Part shown: piece by piece, positions 34,521-46,066 of the stretch
How positions within the stretch are numbered: position 1 is the first letter of the stretch
How the letters are laid out: each line of letters begins with the position of its first letter
Assembly (NCBI GenBank): GCA_003013855.2
Contig: ML058370.1
Coordinates: 186,001-250,000 of the forward strand
DNA from: Liriodendron chinense
Taxonomy: Eukaryota; Streptophyta; Magnoliopsida; Magnoliales; Magnoliaceae
Reading direction: 5' to 3'
Length of the DNA stretch: 64,000 nt
The notes under the pieces: generated by a model
Told to the model about the DNA's origin: nothing
Seen by the model: only the letters and a program-made list of their open reading frames with translations
Database searches by the model: none
Made by a program: the position numbers and the translations under genes

Positions 34521-34706
34521 TTGGGTACACAGCCCTGACCATCCTAAAATGTCGCTTTTGGGTGCACAATCCTAGATGTTTCTAAAATGTTTATCAGGTG
34601 CACAGCCCTGGCGATCCTAAAATGTTATTATGGGTGCACAACCCTAGATACGCTCTAAAATGTTATTATGGGTGCACAGCCTTGGCTATGTTCAAAAAAT
34701 GTATAC
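34521..34706 (+). repeat. Five about 37-bp tandem repeats in solo LTR 2
   Basis: Units begin GGGTGCACAGCCCTG-like and end CTAAAATGTTATTA-like, at about 34521, 34558, 34597, 34632 and 34670. A similar array in reverse orientation occurs in solo LTR 3 (52930-53240), and a shorter one (CAAGCCCTATTTGT) in solo LTR 1 at 21330-21425. Confidence 0.8.
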
Positions 34707-35304
34707 AGTTGGCTATGACTTTCGTGTCTGGAGGCGTGGAGGTGTGATAGCCAGTGGATCTAGGGCGTTGGTGACAAGCCAATCGCGCCTATCACAAGAC
34801 TCTTGGTACGATGGCGGTATTCTGGTTTCACAAATACTGTTGCTTGAAAATCATTAATTAAGGAAGGTTTGGGCCAAACCACACAAATCACACATTGATT
34901 AGACCTATACATTTTTTTTTTTTTATTTCATATATAAATTGTTTGCGTGGTGTTTGCGTCATTACTTGAACTTGCTTATGTTGATAACATGCTAACTTAG
35001 AGAAATAGTAACACTGAGTTAGCTACTCACTCCCACCTGGGACGGTGTTTTAAAACACCAACCAGACCCTATTGACGTAGGTACCCCAGAGACGTCTACC
35101 GTGAAGGAGGCATATGAGTACCAGGTCGAGGAGTTCCCCTACTTTCAGTTGACCAAGGGTCAGGACGAGGTGTTGGTGCCTTAGATAGTTCTGGGGACAG
35201 TTATTGTCTAAAGATTTCGGCATGTACCATATTTTTTGGATTTGTATCTGAGCCCCAGTTGTGTGGCTAGTATTTTGGGTGTTTGTGTATTTTGGACATG
35301 ATGA

Positions 35305-36774
35305 TGTGGAAATATATATGTATTTGGTGTATGCGTGTATATGATTTTATATGCCCCAGTGGAGCACTGTATCTTTTCTCTCTTAGTAATATAAATATGT
35401 GTGTTTGTGTAGGGTTTCCAACCTAACACAACACAACACAACTCCTTCGCCATTCTCTCTCTCCCTCTCTCTCTCCCTTCTCCATCAGATTTCCTCTCAA
35501 TTATTTCTCTACTTGGTATCAGAGCGTCCAATCCAGGACCTGATCACAACCAGTGGTAGTGGGGCCCACTGCTGACGTCGTTCATGCATATGGATGATGT
35601 TGGCAGTGTACTGCTAGTAGCTCTTTTTGTAATAGAGATTGTAGGGTTTGTCAGATCTGGATATTTTAGGAATAAGGAAGTATTTTGTGCACAGATTGGA
35701 GAAGTTTTTTTGTGGTGTTGCTGTAGAAAATGAAGAAAAAAAAATCGAAAAGTCCAGATTTTGTCGTTTCAGCTATAATGTTTTTCTAAAGGCTTTTTAA
35801 GCAGTCGTTTCACATGGGAAGGTGCGATTGATCAGGAGCAATCTCCAGCAACAATTATCATGAAGTTTCATTGAGATTTGGGTGTACGACAACATCTTTT
35901 GCGAGATATTTGTACCGCCGAGCCCTCGTTCTTGGATCCCTTGTTGGAATTTCTTTATTTTCTTCTCTTTTGTTGTGTTTGGGGTTGTGCTGTAACATCG
36001 TGTTGCTGGATTGCTTGTACTGTGCGTAGGAGTATCATGTGCACATTAGGTGTTCGATGAAATGCTTAACCCAATTTCGCATGAGGGCTGGTTGCTATTG
36101 GAGGATCTTCCCTTTTACGTTCATCTTCTCTTCCTTTTATTAGGCCTTTTTCTTTACGGTGTGAGTGTTCCTCCACCTTGTTGTTGTTGTTTGTTGTGAG
36201 TGTTGTTGCACGTGATGCCCTCTCACTTTGTGTTGCACATCATGCACACAATTCTTCACAACTATTGTGTGTGTTCTCTCAAGTGTTGCACGTGATGCAC
36301 ACTCATTGTTATTGTTTGTGAGAGAATTTTCATGTGGATGACATTTTATTGACTCGATTGTTGTCGAGCCTTGTTGTGGCCATTTCTTGGAGAGAAGACT
36401 CTACTGTTGAAGGAAGTCCCAGCCTTAGCTTATATGTTGCCATGATGTACTTGGGGGGGAGCCAATTCCATGCTCATTTTATGTATATCAGCTTGTATGT
36501 ATTCCAAGCTGAAGCATGTAAGCATGATTAATATACATGCTTCAGCTTGAGGGGGAGTGTGGAAATATATATGTATTTGGTGTGTGCGTGTGTACGATTT
36601 TATGTACCCCAGTGGAGCACTGTATCTTTTCTCTCTAAGTAATATAAATATGTGTGTTTGTGTAGGGTTTCCAACCTAACACAACACAACACAACTCCTT
36701 CTCAGCCATTTCTCTCTCTCCTCGTTTCTCTCCCTTCCTTCTCTATCAGATTTCCTCTCTATTATTTCTCTAGT
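35305..36774 (+). mobile_element. Non-autonomous copia derivative nested in solo LTR 2
   Basis: LTRs 35305-35513 and 36558-36774, both starting TGTGGAAATATATATG. The primer site TGGTATCAGAGC at 35514-35525 abuts the LTR. The purine tract GAGGGGGAG precedes 36558. Perfect 5-bp duplication GATGA at 35300-35304 and 36775-36779. The about 1.03-kb interior has only one recognisable coding scrap, HVDDILLTR at about 36330-36355 (the copia RT YVDD block). It is a deletion derivative. LTR 3' ends are CT/GT and not CA. Confidence 0.9.
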
Positions 36775-36956
36775 GATGATACAATACCTCACCTCTTACA
36801 TCCAGTTATATATATACACTGCTTAGTTTTATTCTGTGCTTTAGCTTTGGTACCATTAATCAAACTATTAATCAAGCTTCCACTTCGAAAGTGACACTCG
36901 GAAATTCGGAGATTGAGGTCGTACTTGAGCTCTGAAATTCGGGACGTTACATGCAC

Positions 36957-37065
36957 CCACCCATCGGTGGGGTTAGTGTGTCTCCTTAGCACTCGAACCT
37001 GAGACCTGCTGTTGAAATGCCTAGGTGTGTTCCAGCTGGGCTAGCAGGCGAGACACAATATATAC
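36957..37065 (-). mobile_element. SINE 5' part (tRNA-derived)
   Basis: On the minus strand there is an A-box-like TAGCCCAGCTGG (about 37045) and a B-box-like GGTTCGAGTGC (about 36990), with tRNA-like spacing. It continues across solo LTR 2 into 33071-32988. Confidence 0.65.
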
Positions 37066-37195
37066 TTTGGTAACTTGACTTGATCTGATTTTGGGTGAGT
37101 TAATTCATTAGAAGAGACCTATGACTTAGTTAGCTCAGTCACAGAGTTCTTTTTTTCCAGTATGACTAAACGAAATAAAACTCATTGACAAACCT

Positions 37196-37640
37196 GGGTG
37201 GTGTCAACTAAAATCAGTAGATCATTTGGAACAACAGCCCATTTTGTGGGAAGAGGAACAGCATTTGGAACGTTGTTCCTTTCGCCATTTTCAGGGAGAT
37301 TGGGAAAGAAACGAACAACAGGATTTTCAAGGACATCCAGATCCCAACCAATGTGATGATAGACAAAATCAAAGGATCAATCATCGAATAGGCCATGTTA
37401 TCACCAAAGTTAGGAGGGATGTCACTATCAGATATCGATAATGAATGGTCCAGTATCATAGCATAACATCAGGTTTTTTGGTCCGGTTTAAATACTTCGT
37501 TTGAACTGTCTTTTCTGTTTCTAGCCACGTTTTTGGCCTTAGCTTTTCTGTCTGTATTTTGCTGTGTATTTTGGATCCTTGGATCTTTCTCTAGTAAGTA
37601 CTAATACAATTTCAGTTACCTCGACAGCAAAAAAAAAAAA
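37196..37640 (+). mobile_element. L1 LINE 3' fragment, copy C
   Basis: Same insertion as 3962-4462. It encodes VVPFAIFREIWKETNNRIFK, closer to the zf-RVT consensus than the copy in A, then 3' UTR and a short A-tail at 37628-37641. Confidence 0.65.
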
Positions 37641-37752
37641 AACTTTCCAGTTAGGCCTTACTTCAGAATGTGAATTCTCAAGATTCTTCTCACCCTATAT
37701 AGCAAGAAATGAAAATGGTATACATATGATTGCCTCTTTGCCATGCTTATAG

Positions 37753-37987
37753 ATTCTTGTGGGACGACTTAAAAAAGTACAAGGAGTCCCTTCTCTTCAT
37801 TTCTGGAGAAAAGGAAGTCACTTGGATTATGTGTTCTGAAATCTGCCCCCAGTCAGAAACTGAAGGTAACCAAGGCAAAAGGGCTTACGAAATCATCACG
37901 ATCCCTGACTGCGGCCACGCTGTCCACTTGGAGAACCCCCTCCCTCTGATCAATGCCATAAGGAAGTTCGTGAACAAATTGGAGTAG
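37753..37987 (+). pseudogene. PHYLLO: PHYLLO last exon only, copy C
   Basis: Counterpart of A exon 4, with acceptor TTATAG at 37747-37752 and stop TAG 37985-37987. The frame is open and GHAVHLENP (catalytic His) is kept. The Asp region differs: GEKD of copy A is GEKE here, followed by a net 15-base deletion that removes residues of the KFKEIAQQ helix. Exons 1-3 are absent upstream, where SINE and solo-LTR sequence lies instead. With no nucleophile exon and an altered catalytic Asp it cannot be a working MenH alone. It could in principle serve as an alternative terminal exon to an upstream transcript, but copy A's own exon 4 lies 33 kb closer. Confidence 0.85.
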
Positions 37988-39406
37988 AGGATGATCTTCA
38001 GGTCCATCTCAAACCTAACTCCCATGAATCTGCAGTTTGCTGTAGGGCCCGTGATGTGTCCTCAAAGAAGTCGGATATACAGGAAAGAAGCTTGAAACGA
38101 TTTCAGGTTGGCCTCTCACTGTCCACACTAGTGGGATCAGCGTTATTTGGAATAGTCAAGGTACCATTCAAGTGTTCTACTGTTGTGCTGGCATGGATAT
38201 TGTGATGGTTTTATAGGTCATTTGGGAGCATGTATTTGATATGAATTGGATTCATGCAAATTGGAAAGGATGTGAATTGGAAGCACAGGGTCTTGATGTG
38301 TTTTCAAAACAAGTGGCTTTTGGTGTATTTGTTGTGAATTGGATTCTCTTCCAAACGCACTAACTTTACTGATTCACAGCAATTACCACTGAATACATGC
38401 TCCCAAACGACCCCTTAGCCTGCTTCATGGGGATGCTGTTTGATGTAATAACTGATGATGAATAGGTGTTTGTAACTTTTGATGACCCGCTGGAGCATGT
38501 GGAGGCGATCACCATATTTACTGCTGTATTGTTTGTATGTGTATATGTTCTTCTTCTACAAACATCGATATAATCTATGTTCTCCTCCCAAAATTCACAT
38601 ACAACATCTGCTTCGCAGCGACCATGTGAGCAACTATGAAAGACTTCAGTGGGCTTACATGCTAGAAAATGTTTCAGGATGTACGCAAGTGAGCTGCTCT
38701 ATTTGCTGGGGCCTCATAGAAGGGTGTGTTTGGATGCACAATCGAATTGAATTGCAATTGCTACTCCATTCAAGTGGGAAGTCACCAAATTGTAATTTCC
38801 GTTGCATCCACATCAGTTGTTTGGTCCCAAATTGAAATTATGTTACTTGTCATTGGACCTGAAAAGGATGCAAATGCAATTTTAGGGCCACTTCCTCATT
38901 ATGAAGGCCTAGGAAATGTTTTTTTTTTTTTTTTTTTTTAATCATATACCCTTGAATGAATTGCCAAAATGCTTTGATTTCTTACAACTGTGAAAATTAT
39001 TTTTGTTGAGCAATGTGTTCATCAATGGCAGTGTGTTGGTGTATTGGCATGCTAGAGACTATGGCTACAAGCCTATGGAAGGCTAAAGGAGTTGGAGGCA
39101 GCTAGGAAAACAGAAGCTGCATTGGCCAGGATATTGGTTTCATGATTTCTCAATTATCCATCCTAGATTAATACCGGTTCACACTCAGGTAGGGTCACAA
39201 GGGAAACCGGCATGTTGGCGAAATGCATGGCTGTAAACCCATGAGAGAGGTTAGGGCTTGACTGTTGAGGCCTGCAGTGTGGGCTCAGGCCTGAAGTTGA
39301 AGGGTTTGGTAAGTTTTAATTGGGGCTCATGGGACCCTTATGGGTATAGTTAACCAGGAAGGGCTCCTCTATGGCATGGCTATTCTCATGTTTAGAAATT
39401 AACTTA

Positions 39407-39907
39407 GGGTCTGTTTGTTTCACCAATTATCACGATAATGTAAAGAAAATGTGTAGTGATTATAAATTACTTTACCTACATCCTAACATTATTTACAATT
39501 GACTGTCGATTCTTATGTTTGGTTTATCGGCATAAACAAAATACATTGACAGTTGTTTGGATTCAAGATTTTTACAGTAATTACAAGAAAAAGTGCAATT
39601 ATTACAAATTCCTTATCTCCTAAATAGGTTTGTATTTATTGGTAATGATGACAATTTTTTGTCATTTATTAGGGGAATCTGGATCCTCTGTTGGCCTCCA
39701 AGCAGGGAAAACCTGCTTGGAGCCTTTCCATTGGACCACGTCACACTGCATGACATCAGTGTGATCAGGTTGCACTGAGGATGTGACATGGTTGCAGACC
39801 TATGTGATGATGTGGACCAATGAAAAGGCTCCAAGCAGGGTTTTCCTGCTTGGAGCCAACAGAGGATCTGGACTCTTATTGGGGAAATTGGCTAAACGAA
39901 CAGGCCC
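39407..39907. mobile_element. PIF/Tourist-like MITE in copy C
   Basis: Ends GGGTCTGTTTGTTTCACCAATT and AATTGGCTAAACGAACAGGCCC are imperfect inverted repeats. Flanking TTA and CTA fit a 3-bp duplication. It is absent at the equivalent place in copies A and B. A hAT assignment (ends TAGGG) is also possible. Confidence 0.6.
39682..39868. mobile_element. Foldback MITE with about 52-bp arms, nested
   Basis: Left arm 39682-39734 and right arm 39817-39868 are near-perfect inverted repeats. Each arm also contains a smaller internal palindrome (CCAAGCAGG...CCTGCTTGG). A short 82-bp centre separates them. The transcript would fold into one long hairpin with side stems. Confidence 0.8.
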
Positions 39908-40530
39908 CTAGCAAAAATAAGGGTCATTATGAAACAAAACCATAACAATTTTATTTAACTATATACAGGCTTGAGCTTGGGTCTATCAAGCTTAGTGGGT
40001 GTGGAATAGTAAGCCTGTTATGGGCTCGAATGTGCACTCAGTTTGGGCGCATGTTATATAAACACATTCCATTGACAGCCTACAGTAGTAGCACATCCTA
40101 CTGCCAAATCATGCCAAAATGGGCCACCAGGTTATGGGAGCACAAGTCTCTGGATGAAAGATTTTAGGTTGGGTCGGGAATGAGCTGATTGCATACAGGC
40201 TGTGCTTTAATGGTCTTGATTTCAGTCCGGCCAAACCCAGCCTGTTTGGTAACTGGGCCTTTGATAAGAGGCCCAAGCTCATGAAACAGCGGATGGCGTT
40301 TTGATTGGCTTGATTTCTGTCAATCCAAAACCCAGCCTTTTAGTAACTGGGCCTTCAATACTAGGCCCAAACTTGTGAAAGTGTAGATAGTGAGAGGATT
40401 AGGGAGATGGATGTTTCTGGTATTGATCAGCTTCAAAGAGGCTTGCTCCAGGTCTTCAGTCTAGCCTTCAATTTTGCAAAACCGAGTCGGCGCCTGATCC
40501 CTTTACCAATTGGGCCCCAGAGTCATCTTG

Positions 40531-41571
40531 GGTCTGATCCATGGGCCTATATTAAAGGCCCAAGTTTGATCTGTATCATGGTGGGCCCGAAACCTAACTG
40601 CCCAACCCCTTGCCAGATTTCCGGCCACCTTTTATGGTGCTGAGACAGTACTGATATGGTGCGGCCTTGGCATGCATGGATCAGATTTATTATTTATCTT
40701 TATCTATATTGGTAGAGAGATTAGTGGAAAAGGATCTCTTGAGGAAATGATGGGTGTCATAAGCTTTTTCATTTTGTTTTAAGAAAACATGTTATGTGTA
40801 AGACATCTAGACCGCACAAAAGGTTGGAGCCATCATGAAGAACATCTCGAGTAAAAACCAGGCAAATCAACACTATAGGTGGGCTACACGCACATATTCG
40901 GTTGGATCATACCAATTTCCTTCGATTTTGATGGTTTGATTGGTCTGGTAATAGTTCACAAAGCTGATCTTTATGATGGGACCAACCATTCACAACTTGG
41001 ATGTCCTACCAAATTACAATTGCAGATAATGATAATAAAAAAAAAAAAAAAAAAAAAAAGGTGCAGTATGGTAAGCTTAAGGTGCGGCCAGTTTTACCTG
41101 ATCGTTTATAATAGTTGAAAGTCAGTAGCATCAGATATCTTATAGCTAGCCTGTCTTACCACAATTGTTTTTTCTTATACATGGTTAGCCTATCTTACAT
41201 TTGGGTGTTGAAGTTCAGGTTGCCAAATATTCATATCCATGGTTGCTGAATATTTATACTGTTGATCTACCCAACTAATGATCATTTGCTAGTAGAACTT
41301 CCACTTTCTTTGAAAGAGTTGATTTTATTGCATGGGCTGAATAATAGATGAGAATAAAGAAGAAGCGATATGTTTGATTGCTTTTGATTCTGAAAAATCT
41401 AGGGTCTGTTTGGTATATTACTTCTGGCATTTGTAAAATTGATTCTTAGAAAACAATTTCCTGGGATTCTTTCTTGAGAATTGCTTGTGTGAAAGAATGC
41501 ATCTTCAGTAAACATGCATAAGAAAAATAAGCATGCCATGCGTGTGGTTGGAAACAAGCTCAATTTAGCAT
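40531..41571. other. Intergenic, no gene
   Basis: AT-rich single-copy-looking DNA with a poly-A run at 41036-41059. Nothing else was recognised. Confidence 0.4.
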
Positions 41572-41662
41572 TCTATCGGTGGCTGCAATAAGTGGTTCTT
41601 AAAAAAAGAGGTTTTGGGTTCGAAACCCATAGGTGTGCGTGTAAAAAAAAAGAAAAGAAAAA
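41572..41662 (+). mobile_element. SINE-like fragment
   Basis: A B-box-like GGGTTCGAAACCC (41617-41629) is followed by CATAGGTGTGCGTG and a poly-A tail from 41643. The same CCCATAGGTG phrase follows the B box of the SINE at 48365. Confidence 0.45.
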
Positions 41663-42789
41663 ACAACAACTAAGTGGTTCTAAAAAAGAGATGTTCCAAA
41701 GTCTAACATATTGGACTATATATAAGATATGGCTCACCTAGCCAACAACTTCCGACCTTTCATGTATGTGACATCCAATGCAATATGTTGTTGGCCTTGT
41801 CACGCGGATCACCTTAGGAAAAAAAAAAAAATCAATAATATTTACTCATCAAATGGACCACACTTCTTTTTTGGTATTATAATGGCTAGAAATTATTTTA
41901 TATGGTGTGACTCACCAAATGAGTAAATAGGGATGATTTTTGCATCCTCATGGTGGAGTCGACCTATTGGAGGGTTTGGATATCACATGCACTTAATAGG
42001 TTCGATGTATCTGCTTGTTAGACGTACTTTGTGGTCAAATGGATTAAAATTGAGACTTTTCCAGTTATTTTTTTCCACACGCAGTAACACACCAATAAAA
42101 CAACACTGCAGGCTAAGCCAGAAGAGGCCAAAGAACTAACGGTAGGATTTTCCAATGTAAGAAATTTTGGCCCGGATCATTCACTGTGGGCCTAACCACA
42201 CTAATAATCTTTCAAGTGATTATGCATAAGTTTTTGCCATCGTATTTTACTACTGAAAACCAATGTTTGATATCAAATTTCTGCTGGAACTTAGAAGATA
42301 ATGATACTCATTTAGGCAGCTTCGTTTGGGCAGGTACATGTCCATGTTTTGCCAATAATTATCGTTTAGATAGGTGCATCTTATTAAAACTAAAAAGACA
42401 GGTTTGTCCGAAAAGCTTAGGCACCGCGTGGACTAATTAGTAGCTTGAGAAAATCTTGGTTTTAGCCTAATTTTCATAAAATGCATGGATAGTGCTCTTT
42501 TGTACACATGAAGTGAGATTGCTCTTCTTCAACCACTTCAAATGTCCCACATGTACTACATATGTTAATAAACAAGTGTACATATACTACACATGTCACC
42601 CAGATATTAATTTACAAGTGTATTACATGTTGGTACGTGACAATGTAACTTTATTTATTTATTTATTGAGTATGCAACTTTGTTTATATTTTTTATTAGG
42701 TTAGTACACACACCTCACTGTTAGTTACACAACAATGGCACCCCCTGGGAACCGATCGGAATTGATACACTGAGCCAATGCAACTTTTT
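41663..42789. other. Intergenic, no gene
   Basis: AT-rich DNA with several stop-dense frames. No gene or element end was seen. Confidence 0.4.
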
Positions 42790-42955
42790 CAATTTTTTTA
42801 TTGGCCACACACCCCTAATGTTAATACACCTACTCCCACTGTTAGTCACACTGCCATGTTAGCCAGCCCCCACTTGGGAGTTGATACCAAGACCTCAGTG
42901 TTGAAATGAGGTCATCTTCACTTAGTCTACCATTTGCGCTATGTATCAGGGTGTA
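42790..42955 (-). mobile_element. tRNA-derived SINE
   Basis: On the minus strand, A-box-like TAGCGCAAATGGTAGA (about 42943-42928) and B-box-like GGTATCAACTCCC (about 42892-42880) are followed by GGGGGCTGGCTAAC and an A-rich tail near 42785-42800. Same family as 36957-37065/32988-33071 and 48365-48535. Confidence 0.6.
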
Positions 42956-42986
42956 TGTGACAATGCAACTAATGTGTGTAAGTGGG

Positions 42987-43516
42987 GAGCGAATTAGGTG
43001 CTCCTGGGGTAACAGCTTAGTGGGTGTTACCCGTACCATGGGGCCCACTTGATGATTTTCTGTATATCCATGCCGTAGTTTCTCAAGACCATTTTAGGAT
43101 GGAGTACCAAAATTCATGCAGATCCAAATCTCAGGTGGACAAGACCACAGAAAAACAGTGGTGATTGAGTACCTCACCATTAAAAATTCTAAAGGGTCTA
43201 TTGTAACATTTTCTTATTGTTTATATTCAATCAAACCTCTTGATAATGCTAAGAAAATTTGTTTGAAGGGAAATTAAAAAGATCAAATTTATCCAAAACT
43301 TTTGGTGCCCACAAAATGTTTTTAAAGGTTGCTCATCATTGCTTCTATTGGTATGGTCCACCTGAGATTTTGACCTTCGTATGATTTGGGATCCGACCCT
43401 AAAATGAGATGGAAAATAGATAGACAACCTTGACATACAACAAATACTTCAAGATACACCCCACACGGTTAGGTAACACCCACTAAGCTGTTGCGAGGGT
43501 AATAGCTAATTCGCTC
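42987..43516. mobile_element. Mutator-like MITE, about 43-bp TIRs
   Basis: Left arm GAGCGAATTAG...CAGCTTAGTGGGTGTTACC (42987-43031) and right arm GGTAACACCCACTAAGCTG...CTAATTCGCTC (43472-43516). Flanks TGTGTAAGTG and TGTACAAGTG suggest a degenerate 9-10-bp duplication. The interior (43130-43440) is homologous to 56395-56690 and in part to 47500-47700, so it belongs to a repeat family. Confidence 0.7.
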
Positions 43517-45544
43517 ATGTACAAGTGCCACGTATTTTAACTTAAGACAATACTACCACTATTACTACTACTACTACTACTACTAATAATAATAATAATC
43601 TATCAAACAAAACTTGGATGGTAATCAAAATTCGCTCTATTAATCATGGAGGTCCACTAGTTGTAGTTGAATTGAATGGATGTATAGCTCAATTGAGCAA
43701 TCTAGACCATCTCCCAAATTCTTTGTACATCTCATAGGCTATAATTTTAGAGTCACGTTGCTTTCGAAGATATTGGCATCCACTTTTATAGCCATCCTTT
43801 TTACAAGATACGGTTTAATGGTTAGGAATTTATGAAAAGTGCCCTAAGAATCATAAGCAATCCGTAATGGCCCTAATGTATATAATTTTTTTTATGGATA
43901 AGCAAACTACTAAATGGATTTGCACCCACCATATATCAATGTACAATCTTCATCATTTATTAAATTATGGTCAACCATCATTTCACACATGGCACAAACA
44001 TATATACACCAATTCAGGTTGTCCACATCACAATCCCCATTGTAGGTGGTATGTATCACAAAAATGTCAAATTCATCAGATGATCCTAACTCTAAATTCT
44101 TTACTATCAAATTGAGGATTGCAAAGGTAATATTCTGCGGTCCAAATTCAACAACTGACATTAGATGGTCTGGATCGCCAAACCATGCGCCCTACAGGTA
44201 CAAAAATCACGTTTCCACTGCATGTGTGGAGATGATATATAGAAACCTTTTTAATTCCTAACTACTTATTCAAACAAATGAATATGAGCATCATAAAAAT
44301 TAAAGCCTTAATAAATATCAGCTCACTGTCGAGCATAGGCTTCAAACAATGAACTCAGTTGAAACAAGAGCTATAAAAATGAAAACAACTAACATAATAT
44401 AATTGAAATATTGTTGACATGGATTTTTGGGGGATTGAGGATGATTAATTTCGAAGACATTCATTAAGTATAGTCAAGATGCGCATAAGAAAGAAAGCAC
44501 GCCCATTTGAAAAAGATTTTATTAATATGAGTTTAAATATACATTGTAAGTGATGGTTTGTCATAGACCCTTAATTACATTTTATAGGAAAATATCCATA
44601 ATTTAGCAGTGCAGATCTCAATGACTATTGGCCACAAGAGGGATACGTGTCCTTATGGATTAATTGATCCCATGAATGTTTTGTTCTTGGTGAAGGTTCA
44701 AATTTAGCCCCAAGCCCTCCCAATGTAGAATGCAGAACCTTTCAGATGCCGTATATGCTTTCCCTTCCTTTTAATCAAATCACAAAAATATAAGACAGAT
44801 AAATATTTACATGGTTCGACAATGTGCTTACTCTATGGGGCAATAATACGAATTTTTCACTAAAGTAAACTAAGAAGTACAAGTATTGATTCTCTAAATG
44901 CTACCCATGACCTGTAAATGACAATGATCACTAATTTGGAACTTTGTGCTGCCTCACCTAATAAATTAATAAGTGTCAGTAAAATGTCTTAATGACTAGC
45001 TCTTTAGTACATAGTCCATGACGTCTAAGGAAAGTAGCAAGTCCGGACCATATCACAACCTAACTAGAGGGGTGGAGTATTCACATGCTTTGGCATTTAG
45101 TTGCACACAATCTCTACTAAAGAGAGGCATCTGTAAGCACCCCACTTAGCTCTAGAAGATTAATCATTATAAAATTTAAAATATGAATAATTACTAGACT
45201 TACGGATCTCCTAAAGCCCTAAGTAATTAAATTCAAACAAAAACTTAAGTAAAATACCTAAGCACCTAAGCCAATTTCAAGCCAAAATCTATCCTAGACC
45301 CTATAGGATCCACTTCTAGCCTAGACTTGAGGACTTGGAACATCAACAAGACTCACCAGAGCAGCATCCACTGTTAGTTGAAGAAGAGCCACGTGGTAGG
45401 TGGAACTCTACCAGTTGGCACAACTGGAACACTTGTAGGTGGAGTTGGTGAGAGAGCTGAAAAGGGGTTTCTCTCTTGGGTAGAGCACCCTACTCCCATT
45501 AGGGTAAATTGAAGTTGTATAGAAATAATTAATAAATGATCAAC
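43517..45544. other. Intergenic with an (ACT)n/(AAT)n microsatellite
   Basis: Triplet repeat at 43562-43598. The remainder is AT-rich with no gene recognised. Confidence 0.45.
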
Positions 45545-46026
45545 TAAGGCACTAGAGATCCACTTTTAATACATCCACAATGATTAATTCACTGATTCAA
45601 TTCTACAACTCAACTGAAATCAAATAAAGATTTGTTCCAATAAAAAAATAAAACAGTTAATTCCAATATATTTCCCAACAAAATTATGAATATCAATTAA
45701 TCAATTTTCTCAAGAAGAACTAAGTAGTTAATCGTAGTAAATTCAAAGCATCTATTGTATCCAAAGTTAACAATAGATCAAGAAACTTATAAATTAAAAC
45801 TTTCACTAATCTAATAATTCAAACCAATTAACTATAATTCATTAATCAAACCATGAAATTGTATCAAATAAACTAAAATATCATAAATCCATTAACAGAT
45901 TCACCCCTTAGCCTTAGCTAAGAGATTATCCAACCATAGCTAATTAATTAAATTAATCTCAGAAGAAGGAAAAACATAAAAACTAAAACTAAAACTAAGA
46001 AAAGAGAAGAAAAACTCGAAGTAAAA

Positions 46027-46066
<40 letters not shown>

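Larger units (their letters stand above)
33072..36951 (+). mobile_element. Large solo LTR 2 with nested copia derivative
   Basis: Starts TGTAACAACCCATATTTTC and ends AAATTCGGGACGTTACA. Perfect 5-bp duplication TGCAC at 33067-33071 and 36952-36956. Without the 1.47-kb insert it is about 2.4 kb. It is related to solo LTR 1 (shared GTGGTGG...GGGATACCGT block at 34440 and TGGCGGTATT at 34812) and carries the tandem array 34521-34706. It has no adjoining primer site or internal region. Confidence 0.88.
37988..40530 (+). repeat. Duplicated 3' flank of PHYLLO, copy C
   Basis: Matches A 4820-6660 piecewise. A 250-bp block at about 38215-38435 with no A counterpart contains TGAATTGGATTC phrases and is probably a MITE. 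A nested MITE pair sits at 39407-39907. No gene is visible. Homology fades after about 40520. Confidence 0.75.

Noticed and set aside
34521..34706. CRISPR-like evenly spaced repeats
   Set aside because: Units are contiguous imperfect tandem repeats inside a plant LTR, with no distinct spacers and no cas genes.
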